Source: JBDTSW01 sp963782605 | Lineage (GTDB): Bacteria > Actinomycetota > Thermoleophilia > Solirubrobacterales > 70-9 | Assembly (NCBI GenBank): GCA_963782605.1 | Contig: CAWAKK010000004.1 | Coordinates: 62,001-126,000 of the forward strand | Reading direction: 5' to 3' | Length of the DNA stretch: 64,000 nt | The notes under the pieces: model-generated | Told to the model about the DNA's origin: nothing | Database searches by the model: none | The model's input: only the letters and a program-made list of their open reading frames with translations | Translations under genes and position numbers: made by a program | In this document: piece after piece, positions 1 to 8,487 of the stretch | How the letters are laid out: every line of letters begins with the position of its first letter | Position numbering within the stretch: position 1 is the first letter of the stretch

Positions 1-424
1 GGTTCTGCCACGCGTTCCCCGTGAGCACGGCAACCGGCATGCCGTCGAAGTAGCCCGACTCGCTCGTCGCAGGGTCGTTGAAGTCGCCGTGGGCGTCGAA
101 CCAGACGACCCCGGGGGCGGGCTCGTCGAGCCCGGCGACCACCCCGACGCCCGCGAAACAGCTGCCGGAGAGCGTCACGGGGAAGGCGCCGGCCTCGCGT
201 GCCCCGCGGACGCTGGCGGCGACCTTGCCGATGAGCTCAAAGCAGCCGTCGATCTCGTTGTCATGGTCAGGGTCGAGCTCGATCAGCTCGGTGGTGACAT
301 CCGCCCCGGCCGCCGCGAGTGCATCTTCGGCGCCGGCGGCCAGCAGGTGCTCGGGCCCGCGGCCGACGCCGTATCGGAGCCGGTCGAGCTCGTAGGGCAT
401 GACGATCAGGTGGATCTTCGCCAT
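1..424 (-). CDS. Arginase-family (ureohydrolase) protein, C-terminus cut by window edge
   Basis: The 141 visible residues show the N-terminal half of a ureohydrolase fold. The motif WFDAHGDFNDP (residues 108-118) supplies the metal ligands D110, H112 and D114, and is followed by SGYFDGMP, typical of arginase-like enzymes that hydrolyse guanidino or related C-N bonds on a binuclear Mn site. The region where arginases usually carry GGDHS reads SGSCFAG here, so the first metal-binding His is absent; substrate and activity are therefore uncertain. The ATG at 424 is preferred over an in-frame ATG at 445 because a TATGGT hexamer lies 8 bases upstream of it. The gene is divergent from recO. Confidence 0.75.
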   Translation of the reverse strand, partial: MAKIHLIVMPYELDRLRYGVGRGPEHLLAAGAEDALAAAGADVTTELIELDPDHDNEIDGCFELIGKVAASVRGAREAGAFPVTLSGSCFAGVGVVAGLDEPAPGVVWFDAHGDFNDPATSESGYFDGMPVAVLTGNAWQN

Positions 425-432
425 GAAGGGCG

Positions 433-438
433 ACCATA
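433..438 (-). promoter_or_regulatory. -10-like hexamer, leaderless arrangement (arginase-family gene)
   Basis: TATGGT on the minus strand, 8 bases before the ATG at 424, with no Shine-Dalgarno sequence between. Confidence 0.5.
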
Positions 439-468
439 TCGCCATGAGATTCGTCCGGGCCCCTGGTC

Positions 469-1239
469 ATGCTGCGCTGTCCAGTGCCAGGGAGCTTCAA
501 GACCGAAGCGATCGTGCTGCGATCGATCCGCTACGCGGAGGCGGACCGGGTCCTGCACCTGTACAGCTCGACCCGCGGGCGGGTCAATGCGATTGCGAAG
601 GGGGCGCGCAAGCCGCGCTCGCGCTTCGGTGGGCGGCTCGAGCCATTCTTCCGCCTCGATTTGGTGCTCTACGAGGGGCGGGGCGAGCTGGCGACGGTGA
701 CCTCGGCGCACACGGTCGCGCCGCACGCCAGCTTGCGGGCGAGCGGGCCCGCACTTGGCGCGGCGGCCAGAGCATGCGACTCCGTGCTGCGGCTGCTCGA
801 CTCGAACGAGGCGAATCCCGCTGCCTACAACCTGTTGTGCCGCTACCTGGCACTTCTCGACGGCGATGAGCCGGGCAGTGGGCGCTCGCCGGTGTCGCCT
901 GAGATCGACGGGGCCGCCGGCCATGCGACGGCCCTCGCCTTTCGGCTCAAGCTGGCGCTGGCGGCGGGCTTCTCGCCGGAGCTGGCGTCGTGCGCGCGCT
1001 GCGGAGAGGGCGATGGGCTGAGCGGCTTCTCAGCTGACGCGGGTGGGGTTGTCTGCTCCTCCTGCGAGCGAGGGGGGTTCGAGCTCTCGCCCGAGGCACA
1101 CGCGTTCATGGTCGAGGCGCTGGGGAGCCCGCTCGCGGCGGTGCCCCCGAGCTCGGCGCGGGCGCTGCGCCAAGCCGAGCGGGCCGTGACCGAGACGCTC
1201 GAGCACCACGCCCACGTACATCTGCGCGCGGCCGCGTAG
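469..1239 (+). CDS. recO: DNA repair protein RecO
   Basis: RecO is the recombination mediator that loads RecA on SSB-coated single-stranded DNA with RecR. The 256-residue protein has the N-terminal OB-fold signature (FKTEAIVLRSIRYAEADRVL, residues 10-29) and the C-terminal zinc-binding cysteines C175, C178, C196 and C199 (CARC...CSSC). Length is normal for the family. The first in-frame start (ATG 469) leaves about ten residues before the conserved core; a GTG a few codons downstream is possible. The next gene follows 35 bases downstream on the same strand. Confidence 0.93.
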   Translation: MLRCPVPGSFKTEAIVLRSIRYAEADRVLHLYSSTRGRVNAIAKGARKPRSRFGGRLEPFFRLDLVLYEGRGELATVTSAHTVAPHASLRASGPALGAAARACDSVLRLLDSNEANPAAYNLLCRYLALLDGDEPGSGRSPVSPEIDGAAGHATALAFRLKLALAAGFSPELASCARCGEGDGLSGFSADAGGVVCSSCERGGFELSPEAHAFMVEALGSPLAAVPPSSARALRQAERAVTETLEHHAHVHLRAAA

Positions 1240-1274
1240 TACCGGCGGCGCCGGGTCCCGGTCATCATGCGCAG

Positions 1275-1952
1275 GTGACTTCGGAGGAGGAGGACGAGCG
1301 AAGCCCGGACCTGGTGGAGGCGCTGGGTGGTGCTCACGGCGTTGCCGACTCGAGTCTCCCGGGGCTCGCCTTCGTGGTCGCGTACACGGTGAGCGGGCAG
1401 GAGCTTCAGCCGGCGATCTGGACGGCGGTGGGGGTGGCTGTGGTGGCCACGGTGGTGCGCCTGGCTCGCCGCGAGACGCTCCAGTTCGCGCTGGCTGGGC
1501 TGATCGGCGTGGGGATCGCCGCCTTCATCACGAGCCGCACCGGACGTGCCGAGGATTTCTTCCTGCCGGGGCTGTTGCTGAACGCTGGCTACGCCGCCGC
1601 GTATGCGATCTCGATTTGGATCCGATGGCCGCTGATCGGCGTGATCGCCGGGCCGCTCGTGGGGGAGGGAACCGAATGGCGGCGTGACCCCGAACGGGTG
1701 CGGGTGTACGCGAAGGCGAGCTGGGTCTGGGTCGCTGTGTTCCTGGTGCGACTGGCCGTGCAGCTGCCGCTTTACCTGGCGGGCGCGGTGGTCGCGCTCG
1801 GCATCGCGCGCACGGCGATGGGGGTGCCGATCTTCGCGGTGGCCATCTGGCTCACCTACCTGGTGCTGCGCCAGGGCGGCGAGATCGGGCATGAGCCCGC
1901 CGAGCCTGAGGAAGGGGTGTTGGCGCCTGATCAGCCGCGGCGGCCGCGGTAG
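1275..1952 (+). CDS. DUF3159 family membrane protein
   Basis: A 225-residue protein with an acidic N-terminus and about five to six hydrophobic segments, matching the actinobacterial DUF3159 family (conserved features such as FFLPGLLLNAGY and IRWPLIGVIAGPL). The function of this family is unknown. The start is GTG at 1275. It probably shares a transcript with recO. The end overlaps the convergent SDR gene by 22 bases. Confidence 0.8.
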   Translation: MTSEEEDERSPDLVEALGGAHGVADSSLPGLAFVVAYTVSGQELQPAIWTAVGVAVVATVVRLARRETLQFALAGLIGVGIAAFITSRTGRAEDFFLPGLLLNAGYAAAYAISIWIRWPLIGVIAGPLVGEGTEWRRDPERVRVYAKASWVWVAVFLVRLAVQLPLYLAGAVVALGIARTAMGVPIFAVAIWLTYLVLRQGGEIGHEPAEPEEGVLAPDQPRRPR

Positions 1953-2710
1953 AGGCGCTCAGTGATGCGGAGCTGGAGGGCGCGGGGGCTCGGGGCCGAG
2001 GCCCGCATGAACCAGCGGATGACGCCGCCTGGCACCACCGAGCGAGCGCCGCGGTCGTAGGCCTCGAGGGCCTCGCGGACGCACTGGTCGGCGTCGATCA
2101 GGCCGGGTACGACACCGGCGTCGTCGAGGCCGGCCACGTCTTGCCATTCCGTTGGCACGGGCCCCGGATTGACGGCGAGCACGCGGATACCGCTGCCCCG
2201 TAGCTCCGTGTGAAGGGCGTCCGAGAAGTTGAGGGCGAAGGCCTTGGTGGCGGCGTAGACGGCCTGGTAGGGGATCGGCTGGAAGCCGGCTGAGGAGGCG
2301 ACGGTGATGATCCCGCCTCGGCCTCGTTCGAGCATCGCGGGGAGGAAGGCGTGGGTCAGGGTGACGACGGCTTCGCAGTTGACGCGCACCTCCTCGGCCT
2401 CGCGGGCGGCGTCTTGCTCGGCGAAGCGGCCGTGGGTGCCGAAGCCGGCGTTGTTTAGGAGCAGGTTGACTTCGAGGTCGCGCTCCGCGACGCGGCTCGG
2501 GAGCGCGGCGGCCTCGGTGGCGAGATCGCAGGGGATGACGTGCGCGGCGGTTTCGAGCTCGGCGGCCAGCTTCTCGAGGCGATCGGCGCGGCGAGCGACG
2601 AGGATGAGGTCGTGGCCGCGGCGAGCGAGCTGGCGGGCGAACTGCTCGCCGAGCCCGGAGGAAGCGCCGGTGACGAGGGCGAGCGGGCGCTCCGGGGGCG
2701 ATTCGGGCAT
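1931..2710 (-). CDS. Short-chain dehydrogenase/reductase
   Basis: A 259-residue classical SDR: the cofactor loop TGASSGLG sits at residues 14-21, NNAG follows strand beta-4, and the catalytic Ser and YxxxK motif (YAATK) are present. ARR after beta-2 suggests NADP preference. The substrate cannot be read from sequence; the closest general type is the DltE/YqjQ-like 'SDR family oxidoreductase'. The ATG at 2710 lies only a few bases from possible starts of the divergent dgt, so the two promoters must overlap the coding ends. Confidence 0.88.
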   Translation of the reverse strand: MPESPPERPLALVTGASSGLGEQFARQLARRGHDLILVARRADRLEKLAAELETAAHVIPCDLATEAAALPSRVAERDLEVNLLLNNAGFGTHGRFAEQDAAREAEEVRVNCEAVVTLTHAFLPAMLERGRGGIITVASSAGFQPIPYQAVYAATKAFALNFSDALHTELRGSGIRVLAVNPGPVPTEWQDVAGLDDAGVVPGLIDADQCVREALEAYDRGARSVVPGGVIRWFMRASAPSPRALQLRITERLYRGRRG

Positions 2711-2736
2711 CGGTGGAGCCTATTCTCTGGGCGCAG

Positions 2737-3798
2737 GTGCAAAGAGCGGCAGAGCAAGCGGTCCGGACGGTCTCCGATGAGGTTGCGGAGCGCTCGGCGC
2801 TGCCGTTGCCCGAGCGTGTCCGGGCTTGGGAGGCGGAGTATCTGTGGGCACCCGCGACTCGGTCGTACCCCGCCCCGCGCCGCGAGCCCGAGACGGACAG
2901 CGACCTGCGCACGCCGTTTCAGCGGGATCGCGACCGCATCGTCCACGCGAAGGCGTTTCGCAGGCTGAAGCACAAGACGCAGGTTTTCATCGCGCCCGAG
3001 GGTGACCACTACCGCACGCGCCTCACGCACACGCTGGAGACCTGCGGGATTGCACGGACCGTGTCGCGAGCGCTGGGGCTGAACGAGGACTTGACGGAGG
3101 CCATCGGGTACGGGCACGATCTCGGGCACCCGCCGTTCGGCCACATTGGCGAGGAGGTGCTCGACGAGGCGGTCCGCGAGCACGGGGGTCGCGGCTTTAG
3201 GCACAACCAGCACTCCCTTCGCGTCGTCGACGTTCTCGAGCGGGATGGCCAAGGGCTGAATCTCACGGAGGCGGTGCGTGACGGGATCCTCCGCCATACG
3301 GGGTCCGAGTATCCGGCGACGATGGAGGGTCAGGTCGTGCGGCTGGTGGATCGGGTCGCGTACATAAACCACGACATCGACGATGCGGTCCGTGCCGGGA
3401 TCTTGATGGTGGATGACCTGCCCGGGGAGGAGATCGAGTTACTGGGGCCGACGGGGGCGCGCCGGATCGACACGCTGGTGCGCGATCTGGTGGTGACCTC
3501 GCGGGCGGCGGGAGAGATCCGCCAGAGCCGGGAGGTCGGTGGGGCGATGCTGCGGCTGCGCAAGTTCATGTTCGAGCGGGTGTATCTGGGGGCTGAGGCG
3601 CGCTCGGAGCATGATCGGGTGCGGCGAACGATTCGCGGCCTCTTCGACCACTACCTCGAGCACCCCGACGACATGCCAGAGGGAGCGCCGGGCGCCGACG
3701 GGATGCAGCGGATCACGGACTGGCTCGCGGGGATGACCGATCGGTTCTGCATCGCCACCTTCCGGCGGCTCGCGCTGCCCGAGGAGTCGCGGTTGTGA
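2737..3798 (+). CDS. dgt: dGTPase-like deoxynucleotide triphosphohydrolase
   Basis: An HD-domain dNTP triphosphohydrolase that splits dNTPs to deoxynucleosides and triphosphate. FQRDRDRIVHAKAFRRLKHK, a His about 98 residues in, and the HDLGHPPFGH motif (about residues 127-136) are the family hallmarks and supply the metal ligands. The start is uncertain: GTG 2713 would begin two bases from the divergent SDR start, while GTG 2737 follows a TATTCT hexamer (2721-2726) by ten bases. I use 2737 (353 residues). It lies immediately upstream of dnaG, the common actinobacterial arrangement. Confidence 0.9.
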   Translation: MQRAAEQAVRTVSDEVAERSALPLPERVRAWEAEYLWAPATRSYPAPRREPETDSDLRTPFQRDRDRIVHAKAFRRLKHKTQVFIAPEGDHYRTRLTHTLETCGIARTVSRALGLNEDLTEAIGYGHDLGHPPFGHIGEEVLDEAVREHGGRGFRHNQHSLRVVDVLERDGQGLNLTEAVRDGILRHTGSEYPATMEGQVVRLVDRVAYINHDIDDAVRAGILMVDDLPGEEIELLGPTGARRIDTLVRDLVVTSRAAGEIRQSREVGGAMLRLRKFMFERVYLGAEARSEHDRVRRTIRGLFDHYLEHPDDMPEGAPGADGMQRITDWLAGMTDRFCIATFRRLALPEESRL

Positions 3799-3893
3799 AG
3801 AACAACCGCCCGCCGACTGCTCGCAGTGAGCCGCAGGCGAACGGTGATCCGGGGTTGCTCGGATTCGTCCGCTGCCGTTGGAGTTCAGGCGGC

Positions 3894-3899
3894 TAGCCT
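3894..3899 (+). promoter_or_regulatory. -10-like hexamer, leaderless arrangement (dnaG)
   Basis: TAGCCT ends 6 bases before the dnaG GTG at 3906. No Shine-Dalgarno sequence is present. Confidence 0.5.
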
Positions 3900-3905
3900 C
3901 GCGCC

Positions 3906-5708
3906 GTGGCGCTCTTTACCGAGGCGAGCATCGAGCGGGTCCGTGAGGCGGCGGACATCGTCGAGGTGGTTTCCGCCTACACGGACCTGAGGCGGGCGGG
4001 GACGAGATTCACGGGGCTGTGTCCGTTTCACGACGAGCGCTCGCCGTCGTTCTCGGTGAACCCTCAGGAGAAGCTCTACCACTGCTTCGGCTGCGGAGTG
4101 GGGGGCGACATCTTCAAGTTTGTTGAGGAGAAGGAGGGGCTCAGCTTCGCGGAGGCGATCGAGGCGCTGGGGGACCGCTACGGGGTCGAGTTGGAGCGCC
4201 AGGAGGAGGATCCGCGCGCAGAGGAGGCGCGGAGGCGGAAGGGTCGGCTGCGCGAGGTGCTGGAGCGCACGGCGGCGTTCTACGTGAGCTTCCTCTGGGA
4301 GGCGTCGGAGGCGAGGAAGGCGCGTGAGTATCTGCTCGGGCGGGGGCTCTCGGAGGAGGGGCTGCGCGAGTTCGGGGTGGGGTACGCGCCGAGCGCCTGG
4401 GACACGGTGCTGCGGCGAGGGCAGTCGGCGGGTTACTCGGTTGATGAGCTGGCCGCGGCGGGACTGCTGACGAAGAACAAGCAGGGTCATCCGTATGACC
4501 GTTTTCGCGCGCGGATCATGTTCCCGATTCGTGACGCCCGCGGGCGGATGCAGGGGTTCGGTGGGCGGGCGACTCGGGACGATCAGCGGGGGAAGTATCA
4601 GAACTCGCCGGAGGGGGAGCTCTATTCGAAGAAGAGGACGCTGTACGGGATCGAGCGGGCGCGGCCGGCGATCGCCAAGGCGGGGAGAGCGGTGGTCGTG
4701 GAGGGATATACGGATGTGATCGCCCTGCATGGAGCCAGGGTGGAGGAGGCGGTCGCCGTGATGGGGACGGCGATCACTCCGGAGCAGGTGCAGCTCCTCG
4801 CGTCGCACACGGATGAGGTCGTGCTCGCGCTGGATGCCGATAGGGCGGGGCGGGAGGCGATGCTTCGTGCGCAGCAGGTGGCTTCTGGGAAGCGGGTGCG
4901 GTTGCGAGTGGTCGCCATGCCGAGTGGGGAGGATCCCGCCGATCAGCTCGCCGGGAAGGGCCCGGGGAGTGACGCGGCCGGCGCGTTTCGGGCTCTGGTC
5001 GAGGCGGCCGACGACCTGCCGGTTTTCCATGCCCGGATGTTGCTGGAGGATGCGGACCTGTCGACCCCCGCTGGGAGGGACGCGGCGCTCGACGAGCTGG
5101 TGCCGGTGCTGGGGTCGATGCCCGATTCGATTACCCGTGAGGAGCTTGAGCGGGAGGCGGCCGATCGGTTGAATGCGGACCCGGGGCTGGTGCGCAGGAG
5201 GGTTGCGGAGGGCGGGCGACGAGGCACGCCGGCGCCGGAGCGCAGGCGGAGGCCGGCACCCGGGAACGGCGGGGACCCCGCGACGGCGCGGCCGAGTGCA
5301 CCGGCGTTGTTGAGTGGACACGAGCAGCGTGAGCGGGCGCTGCTCTACATGGCGATCGCGAAGCCGGAGGAGGGGGAGGAGTTCGTGCGGCGACTCACTC
5401 CCGAGCATCTCTCCTCACCGCTCACGGCGCGCGCCAGGGATTGGCTGGTGGAGCACCTCGAGGCGCCGATGGAGGGATTGCCGCGTGAGGATGAGGAGCT
5501 CCGGGGCTTCATTACCCAGCTCATGATGAGCGCCGAGCGCGAGCCCTCGAGCCGCGAGGCGATGGAGCTCAACTTCATGGAGCTCGACCTCGCCGTCGTG
5601 CGAGGTCAGATCGCCGCCGCGACCGAGAACGGGGCAGACCCCCCGGTCGACCTCCAGCGCCGCCAGGCCGAGCTCTCCGAGAAAATCGCCCACTTCGGCG
5701 GCGTCTAG
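3906..5708 (+). CDS. dnaG: DNA primase
   Basis: DnaG makes RNA primers at the replication fork. Domains in order: an N-terminal CHC2 zinc finger with C39, H42, C60 and C63; the catalytic core with a TOPRIM domain (VVVEGYTDVIALHGA near residue 262, the acidic glutamate, and LALDADRAG with the DxD); and a C-terminal DnaB-interacting helical region. At 600 residues the length is usual. The GTG start at 3906 is supported by the upstream -10-like hexamer. Confidence 0.97.
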   Translation: MALFTEASIERVREAADIVEVVSAYTDLRRAGTRFTGLCPFHDERSPSFSVNPQEKLYHCFGCGVGGDIFKFVEEKEGLSFAEAIEALGDRYGVELERQEEDPRAEEARRRKGRLREVLERTAAFYVSFLWEASEARKAREYLLGRGLSEEGLREFGVGYAPSAWDTVLRRGQSAGYSVDELAAAGLLTKNKQGHPYDRFRARIMFPIRDARGRMQGFGGRATRDDQRGKYQNSPEGELYSKKRTLYGIERARPAIAKAGRAVVVEGYTDVIALHGARVEEAVAVMGTAITPEQVQLLASHTDEVVLALDADRAGREAMLRAQQVASGKRVRLRVVAMPSGEDPADQLAGKGPGSDAAGAFRALVEAADDLPVFHARMLLEDADLSTPAGRDAALDELVPVLGSMPDSITREELEREAADRLNADPGLVRRRVAEGGRRGTPAPERRRRPAPGNGGDPATARPSAPALLSGHEQRERALLYMAIAKPEEGEEFVRRLTPEHLSSPLTARARDWLVEHLEAPMEGLPREDEELRGFITQLMMSAEREPSSREAMELNFMELDLAVVRGQIAAATENGADPPVDLQRRQAELSEKIAHFGGV

Positions 5709-5722
5709 GATTGCGGAGGGAA

Positions 5723-5737
5723 CTACCCCCCGGGTAG
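5723..5737 (+). terminator. Possible short terminator hairpin after dnaG
   Basis: CTACCC pairs with GGGTAG across a three-base loop, 14 bases after the dnaG stop. There is no clear T-tract, so termination is only suggested. Confidence 0.35.
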
Positions 5738-5755
5738 CTCTCGATCAATACATGG

Positions 5756-5828
5756 TCCGGGGTAGCTCAACCGGCAGAGCGATCGGCTGTTAACCGATAG
5801 GTTGTGGGTTCGAGTCCCACCCCCGGAG
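5756..5828 (+). tRNA. tRNA-Asn (anticodon GTT)
   Basis: A full cloverleaf: acceptor TCCGGGG/CCCCGGA, D-arm GCTC...GAGC, anticodon loop with GTT, and T-arm with GTTCGAGTC. The discriminator base is G and CCA is not encoded. Confidence 0.96.
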
Positions 5829-5856
5829 CTTCCTCCCCGGCGCTGGAGCTGCGGTG

Positions 5857-7050
5857 CTACGTGGCTACCTTCTCGGCGAGCTCTGCGCCGCGCAGCGCCC
5901 CATCGCCCGCAGGGCTTCGGGCGATTTCCCTGGCCCGGTTCCTGAAGCGCGAATCCTGGAGTACCCGTCGCACCACTCGGCGCAGGCTGCCAGGGCTCGT
6001 CAGCCGGCCCGGCAACATCAACCCCGCGCCCGCCCACTGCACCCGGGCGCCGTTCTCCGCCATGTCGCCCACCGCCGGGCAGCACACCAGCGGCACGCCG
6101 GCGCTGAGCCCCCGGCCCACGGTCCCATGCCCCCCATGGGTGATGAGCAGATCCGCCAGCGGCATCACCTGCGAGTAGGAGAGCCACTCGACCACCGTCG
6201 CGTTCGCGGGCGGCTCAGGCAACGACCCGCCACGAATCAACCGATTCGTCGTCGCCAACACCCTCACCGGCTCATCCGCCAGCGCCTCGAGCGCCACCCG
6301 CACCAACCGCCCCTCCGGATCCTGCGCGGTCGAGGGCGCCACCACCACAAGCGGCCCATCGCCCTCCGGCACCTCAACATCGAGAGCGGGTAACTCAAAC
6401 ATCATCGGGCCCGTCACATGGGTGTTCTCGGGCCACCGGCGGGGATACTCGAGCTGCGGGAAGGTCGCCACCAACACCAGGTCCACCGCGAGTCCGCCAT
6501 GGTGAACGTCGAGGGGTGGCAGGTCCACCATCGCCCGCGTCTCGTTCATCTCCCGCCGCCCACGCTCCAACCCCTGCACCAACACCGGCTCCGCCGCCCG
6601 CCACAACGCCCGCCCCACACCCGTCCGCGGCATGCGCGCCCCGAACGCGAAGAACGGCAATCCCGGCTCGTGCACCGGATACACATGCGGCACCAGCGTC
6701 ACGCGCGGCACCCCCGCCATCTCAGCCGCCAACGCCGGAGCGAGCGTGAGGATGTCGCTCACCACCGCATGGGGCTTCATCTCCTCCACGAACGGCAGCA
6801 GCGCCCTCGCCGCATCCGCCGCCGAGGGCTCCTCTGACGAATCGGGCGGGGGAGGGGGAAACGTCTTGTACTCCTCCGCCGCGGTGAACCCAAGCCCCTC
6901 ACGCTCAACCGCCTCGCGCCACCGCTCCCACGTCTCGACCACAACCTCGTGACCGCGGTCCCGCACCGCCCGCGCCAAAGCGATCGCCGGAAACGCATGT
7001 CCGGCATCCCCAAACGCTGCCACCAAAAACCGTTTCGCCGTACTCCTCAC
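5857..7050 (-). CDS. Glycosyltransferase, GT1/MGT-like (GT-B fold)
   Basis: A GT-B enzyme that probably transfers a nucleotide-activated sugar to a lipid or small molecule. The N-terminal Rossmann half starts FLVAAFGDAGHAFPAIALAR; the C-terminal donor-binding motif reads THGGHGTVGRGLSAGVPLV followed by P...GDMAENG, the UGT/MGT signature. The first in-frame ATG (7119) adds residues that look unconserved; GTG 7050, just before the Rossmann strand, or ATG 7095 are more likely starts. No partner genes are adjacent, so the acceptor is unknown. Confidence 0.82.
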   Translation of the reverse strand: MRSTAKRFLVAAFGDAGHAFPAIALARAVRDRGHEVVVETWERWREAVEREGLGFTAAEEYKTFPPPPPDSSEEPSAADAARALLPFVEEMKPHAVVSDILTLAPALAAEMAGVPRVTLVPHVYPVHEPGLPFFAFGARMPRTGVGRALWRAAEPVLVQGLERGRREMNETRAMVDLPPLDVHHGGLAVDLVLVATFPQLEYPRRWPENTHVTGPMMFELPALDVEVPEGDGPLVVVAPSTAQDPEGRLVRVALEALADEPVRVLATTNRLIRGGSLPEPPANATVVEWLSYSQVMPLADLLITHGGHGTVGRGLSAGVPLVCCPAVGDMAENGARVQWAGAGLMLPGRLTSPGSLRRVVRRVLQDSRFRNRAREIARSPAGDGALRGAELAEKVAT

Positions 7051-7139
7051 CGGTCGTCCAAACCCCGGCCCCGCAACGCCACTGCTCTGACGCATCGCCC
7101 TTCGCACCCCACCTTGCAATCCACCCGAGCCCGCCAGGC

Positions 7140-7655
7140 ATGCTCCCGCTCGTGCGCACCAAGACTCGCAACCCCGCCCAGCGACTGCGCCGGACCGTCG
7201 ACGCCCTCCCCGAGCGCACCCAGCGCGCGATGCTCGCGGGACTCGATCGCAACCGCATCATCGTCGGCGCCTACACCGACCCCCGCTCCGGCGGCATCTG
7301 CCCGATGCTCGCAGCCCACCGCAACGGCGGCCGCACCTCCCTCGCCTCCTTCGCCGTGGCCTGGGACGCCTTCACCGGCGCGCGCAAACCCCGCCCGGCC
7401 ACCCGTCGCGAGATCCGCACCCTGCGCTCGTACCTCGAGATGGCCCTGCTGCAGACGGACGCTCAAAGCAGCTCCGTCCGTCACCTCGCAGCACAGATCC
7501 GCTCCGAACGAGCCGCCCGCTCCGTGCGCGCGGACCGCGCCCAGCCGGCACCGGCCCGCCCCGAAGCGCCCGTCCCCCTCAACGGTCAAATCCGGATCCG
7601 CCGCACAACGCCCGGCGGCCGCCGCGCCCGTCCGCCGGCGCTCGCCCGGGCCTGA
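7140..7655 (+). CDS. Conserved hypothetical protein, Arg-rich
   Basis: A 171-residue soluble protein I cannot assign. The N-terminal 110 residues look folded (a helical start, then GAYTDPRSGGICPMLAAH and SFAVAWDAFTGARKPRPAT), and the C-terminal 50 residues are Arg/Pro-rich and likely disordered. The coding pattern is consistent with GC-rich third positions on this strand; antisense frames here are shadows. It is divergent from the glycosyltransferase gene and converges on the downstream SDR with a 1-base gap. Confidence 0.6.
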   Translation: MLPLVRTKTRNPAQRLRRTVDALPERTQRAMLAGLDRNRIIVGAYTDPRSGGICPMLAAHRNGGRTSLASFAVAWDAFTGARKPRPATRREIRTLRSYLEMALLQTDAQSSSVRHLAAQIRSERAARSVRADRAQPAPARPEAPVPLNGQIRIRRTTPGGRRARPPALARA

Positions 7656-7656
7656 C

Positions 7657-8391
7657 TCAAACAGCGGCCGCGAGCTCCTCGCCCGGCCGCAGGAAAACGA
7701 TCTCAGGCACAAGGCACGCGCGCGACGTGGAGAGCAGAAACCGCACCGACTCCGCCAGGTCCTCGGGCCGAATCATCGCCTCGGCATCGACCTGACCCTT
7801 CACGAACTCGGTCATCGGCGTATCCACGAACCCGGGGCAGAACGCCGTCACCTGAATCCCGTCGTTCTGCACCTCCTTCTGCGTCGCCTGACTGAAGCCC
7901 ACGACCGCCGCCTTCGTCGCGGAATAGACCGAGAGCCACGGCTGTCCCGACTTCCCCGCGACCGACGCCATGTTCACGATGAGCGCCTTCCCGTGCTCCG
8001 CTCCCGCCTCGCGCAGCATCGGCAGCCCCTGGCGCGTCCCGATCACCACGGCCCGCAGGTTCACCCCGAGCTGAATATCCAGATGCTTCGTCTGAATCTC
8101 CGCCATCGGTTGGCCAATCCCAACCCCGGCGTTGTTCACCAGCACGTCCAGACGCCCGAACCGCTCCTTGTGCGCATCGAAGACGCGATGAATCTCCTCC
8201 TCATCGGTCATCTGCGCCGGCACCGCCTGAACATCGATGCCCGACTGTTCCAACTCAGCCCGCGCCGCCTCCAGCTTGTCCGGCCGGCGCGCCGAAATCG
8301 TGACGCCGTAGCCGTCCTCACCAAGGGCCCTCGCGATCGCCAAGCCGATCCCGCTCGATCCTCCCGTCACCAGAGCCGCTCGCGCCGCCAA
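7657..8391 (-). CDS. Short-chain dehydrogenase/reductase (3-ketoacyl reductase type)
   Basis: A 244-residue classical SDR: TGGSSGIG cofactor loop near the N-terminus, ISARRPDKL suggesting NADP binding, NNAG, SVAG with the catalytic Ser, and YSATKAA with the YxxxK pair. Substrate unknown. The start is chosen as TTG 8391 because it is preceded at 6-8 bases by a strong GAGGAGGAGGA ribosome binding site and begins exactly at the conserved first strand; the longer frame to 8454 adds an Arg-rich, unconserved stretch. Confidence 0.88.
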   Translation of the reverse strand: MAARAALVTGGSSGIGLAIARALGEDGYGVTISARRPDKLEAARAELEQSGIDVQAVPAQMTDEEEIHRVFDAHKERFGRLDVLVNNAGVGIGQPMAEIQTKHLDIQLGVNLRAVVIGTRQGLPMLREAGAEHGKALIVNMASVAGKSGQPWLSVYSATKAAVVGFSQATQKEVQNDGIQVTAFCPGFVDTPMTEFVKGQVDAEAMIRPEDLAESVRFLLSTSRACLVPEIVFLRPGEELAAAV

Positions 8392-8487
8392 GCTAATCCT
8401 CCTCCTCGTCGTCCTCAGGGTGGCGCACCCTACCGCCGCCAAGGACCGGAGCACCTCCGTTACTCGCGCTTAAACGCGGCCCCTAGC

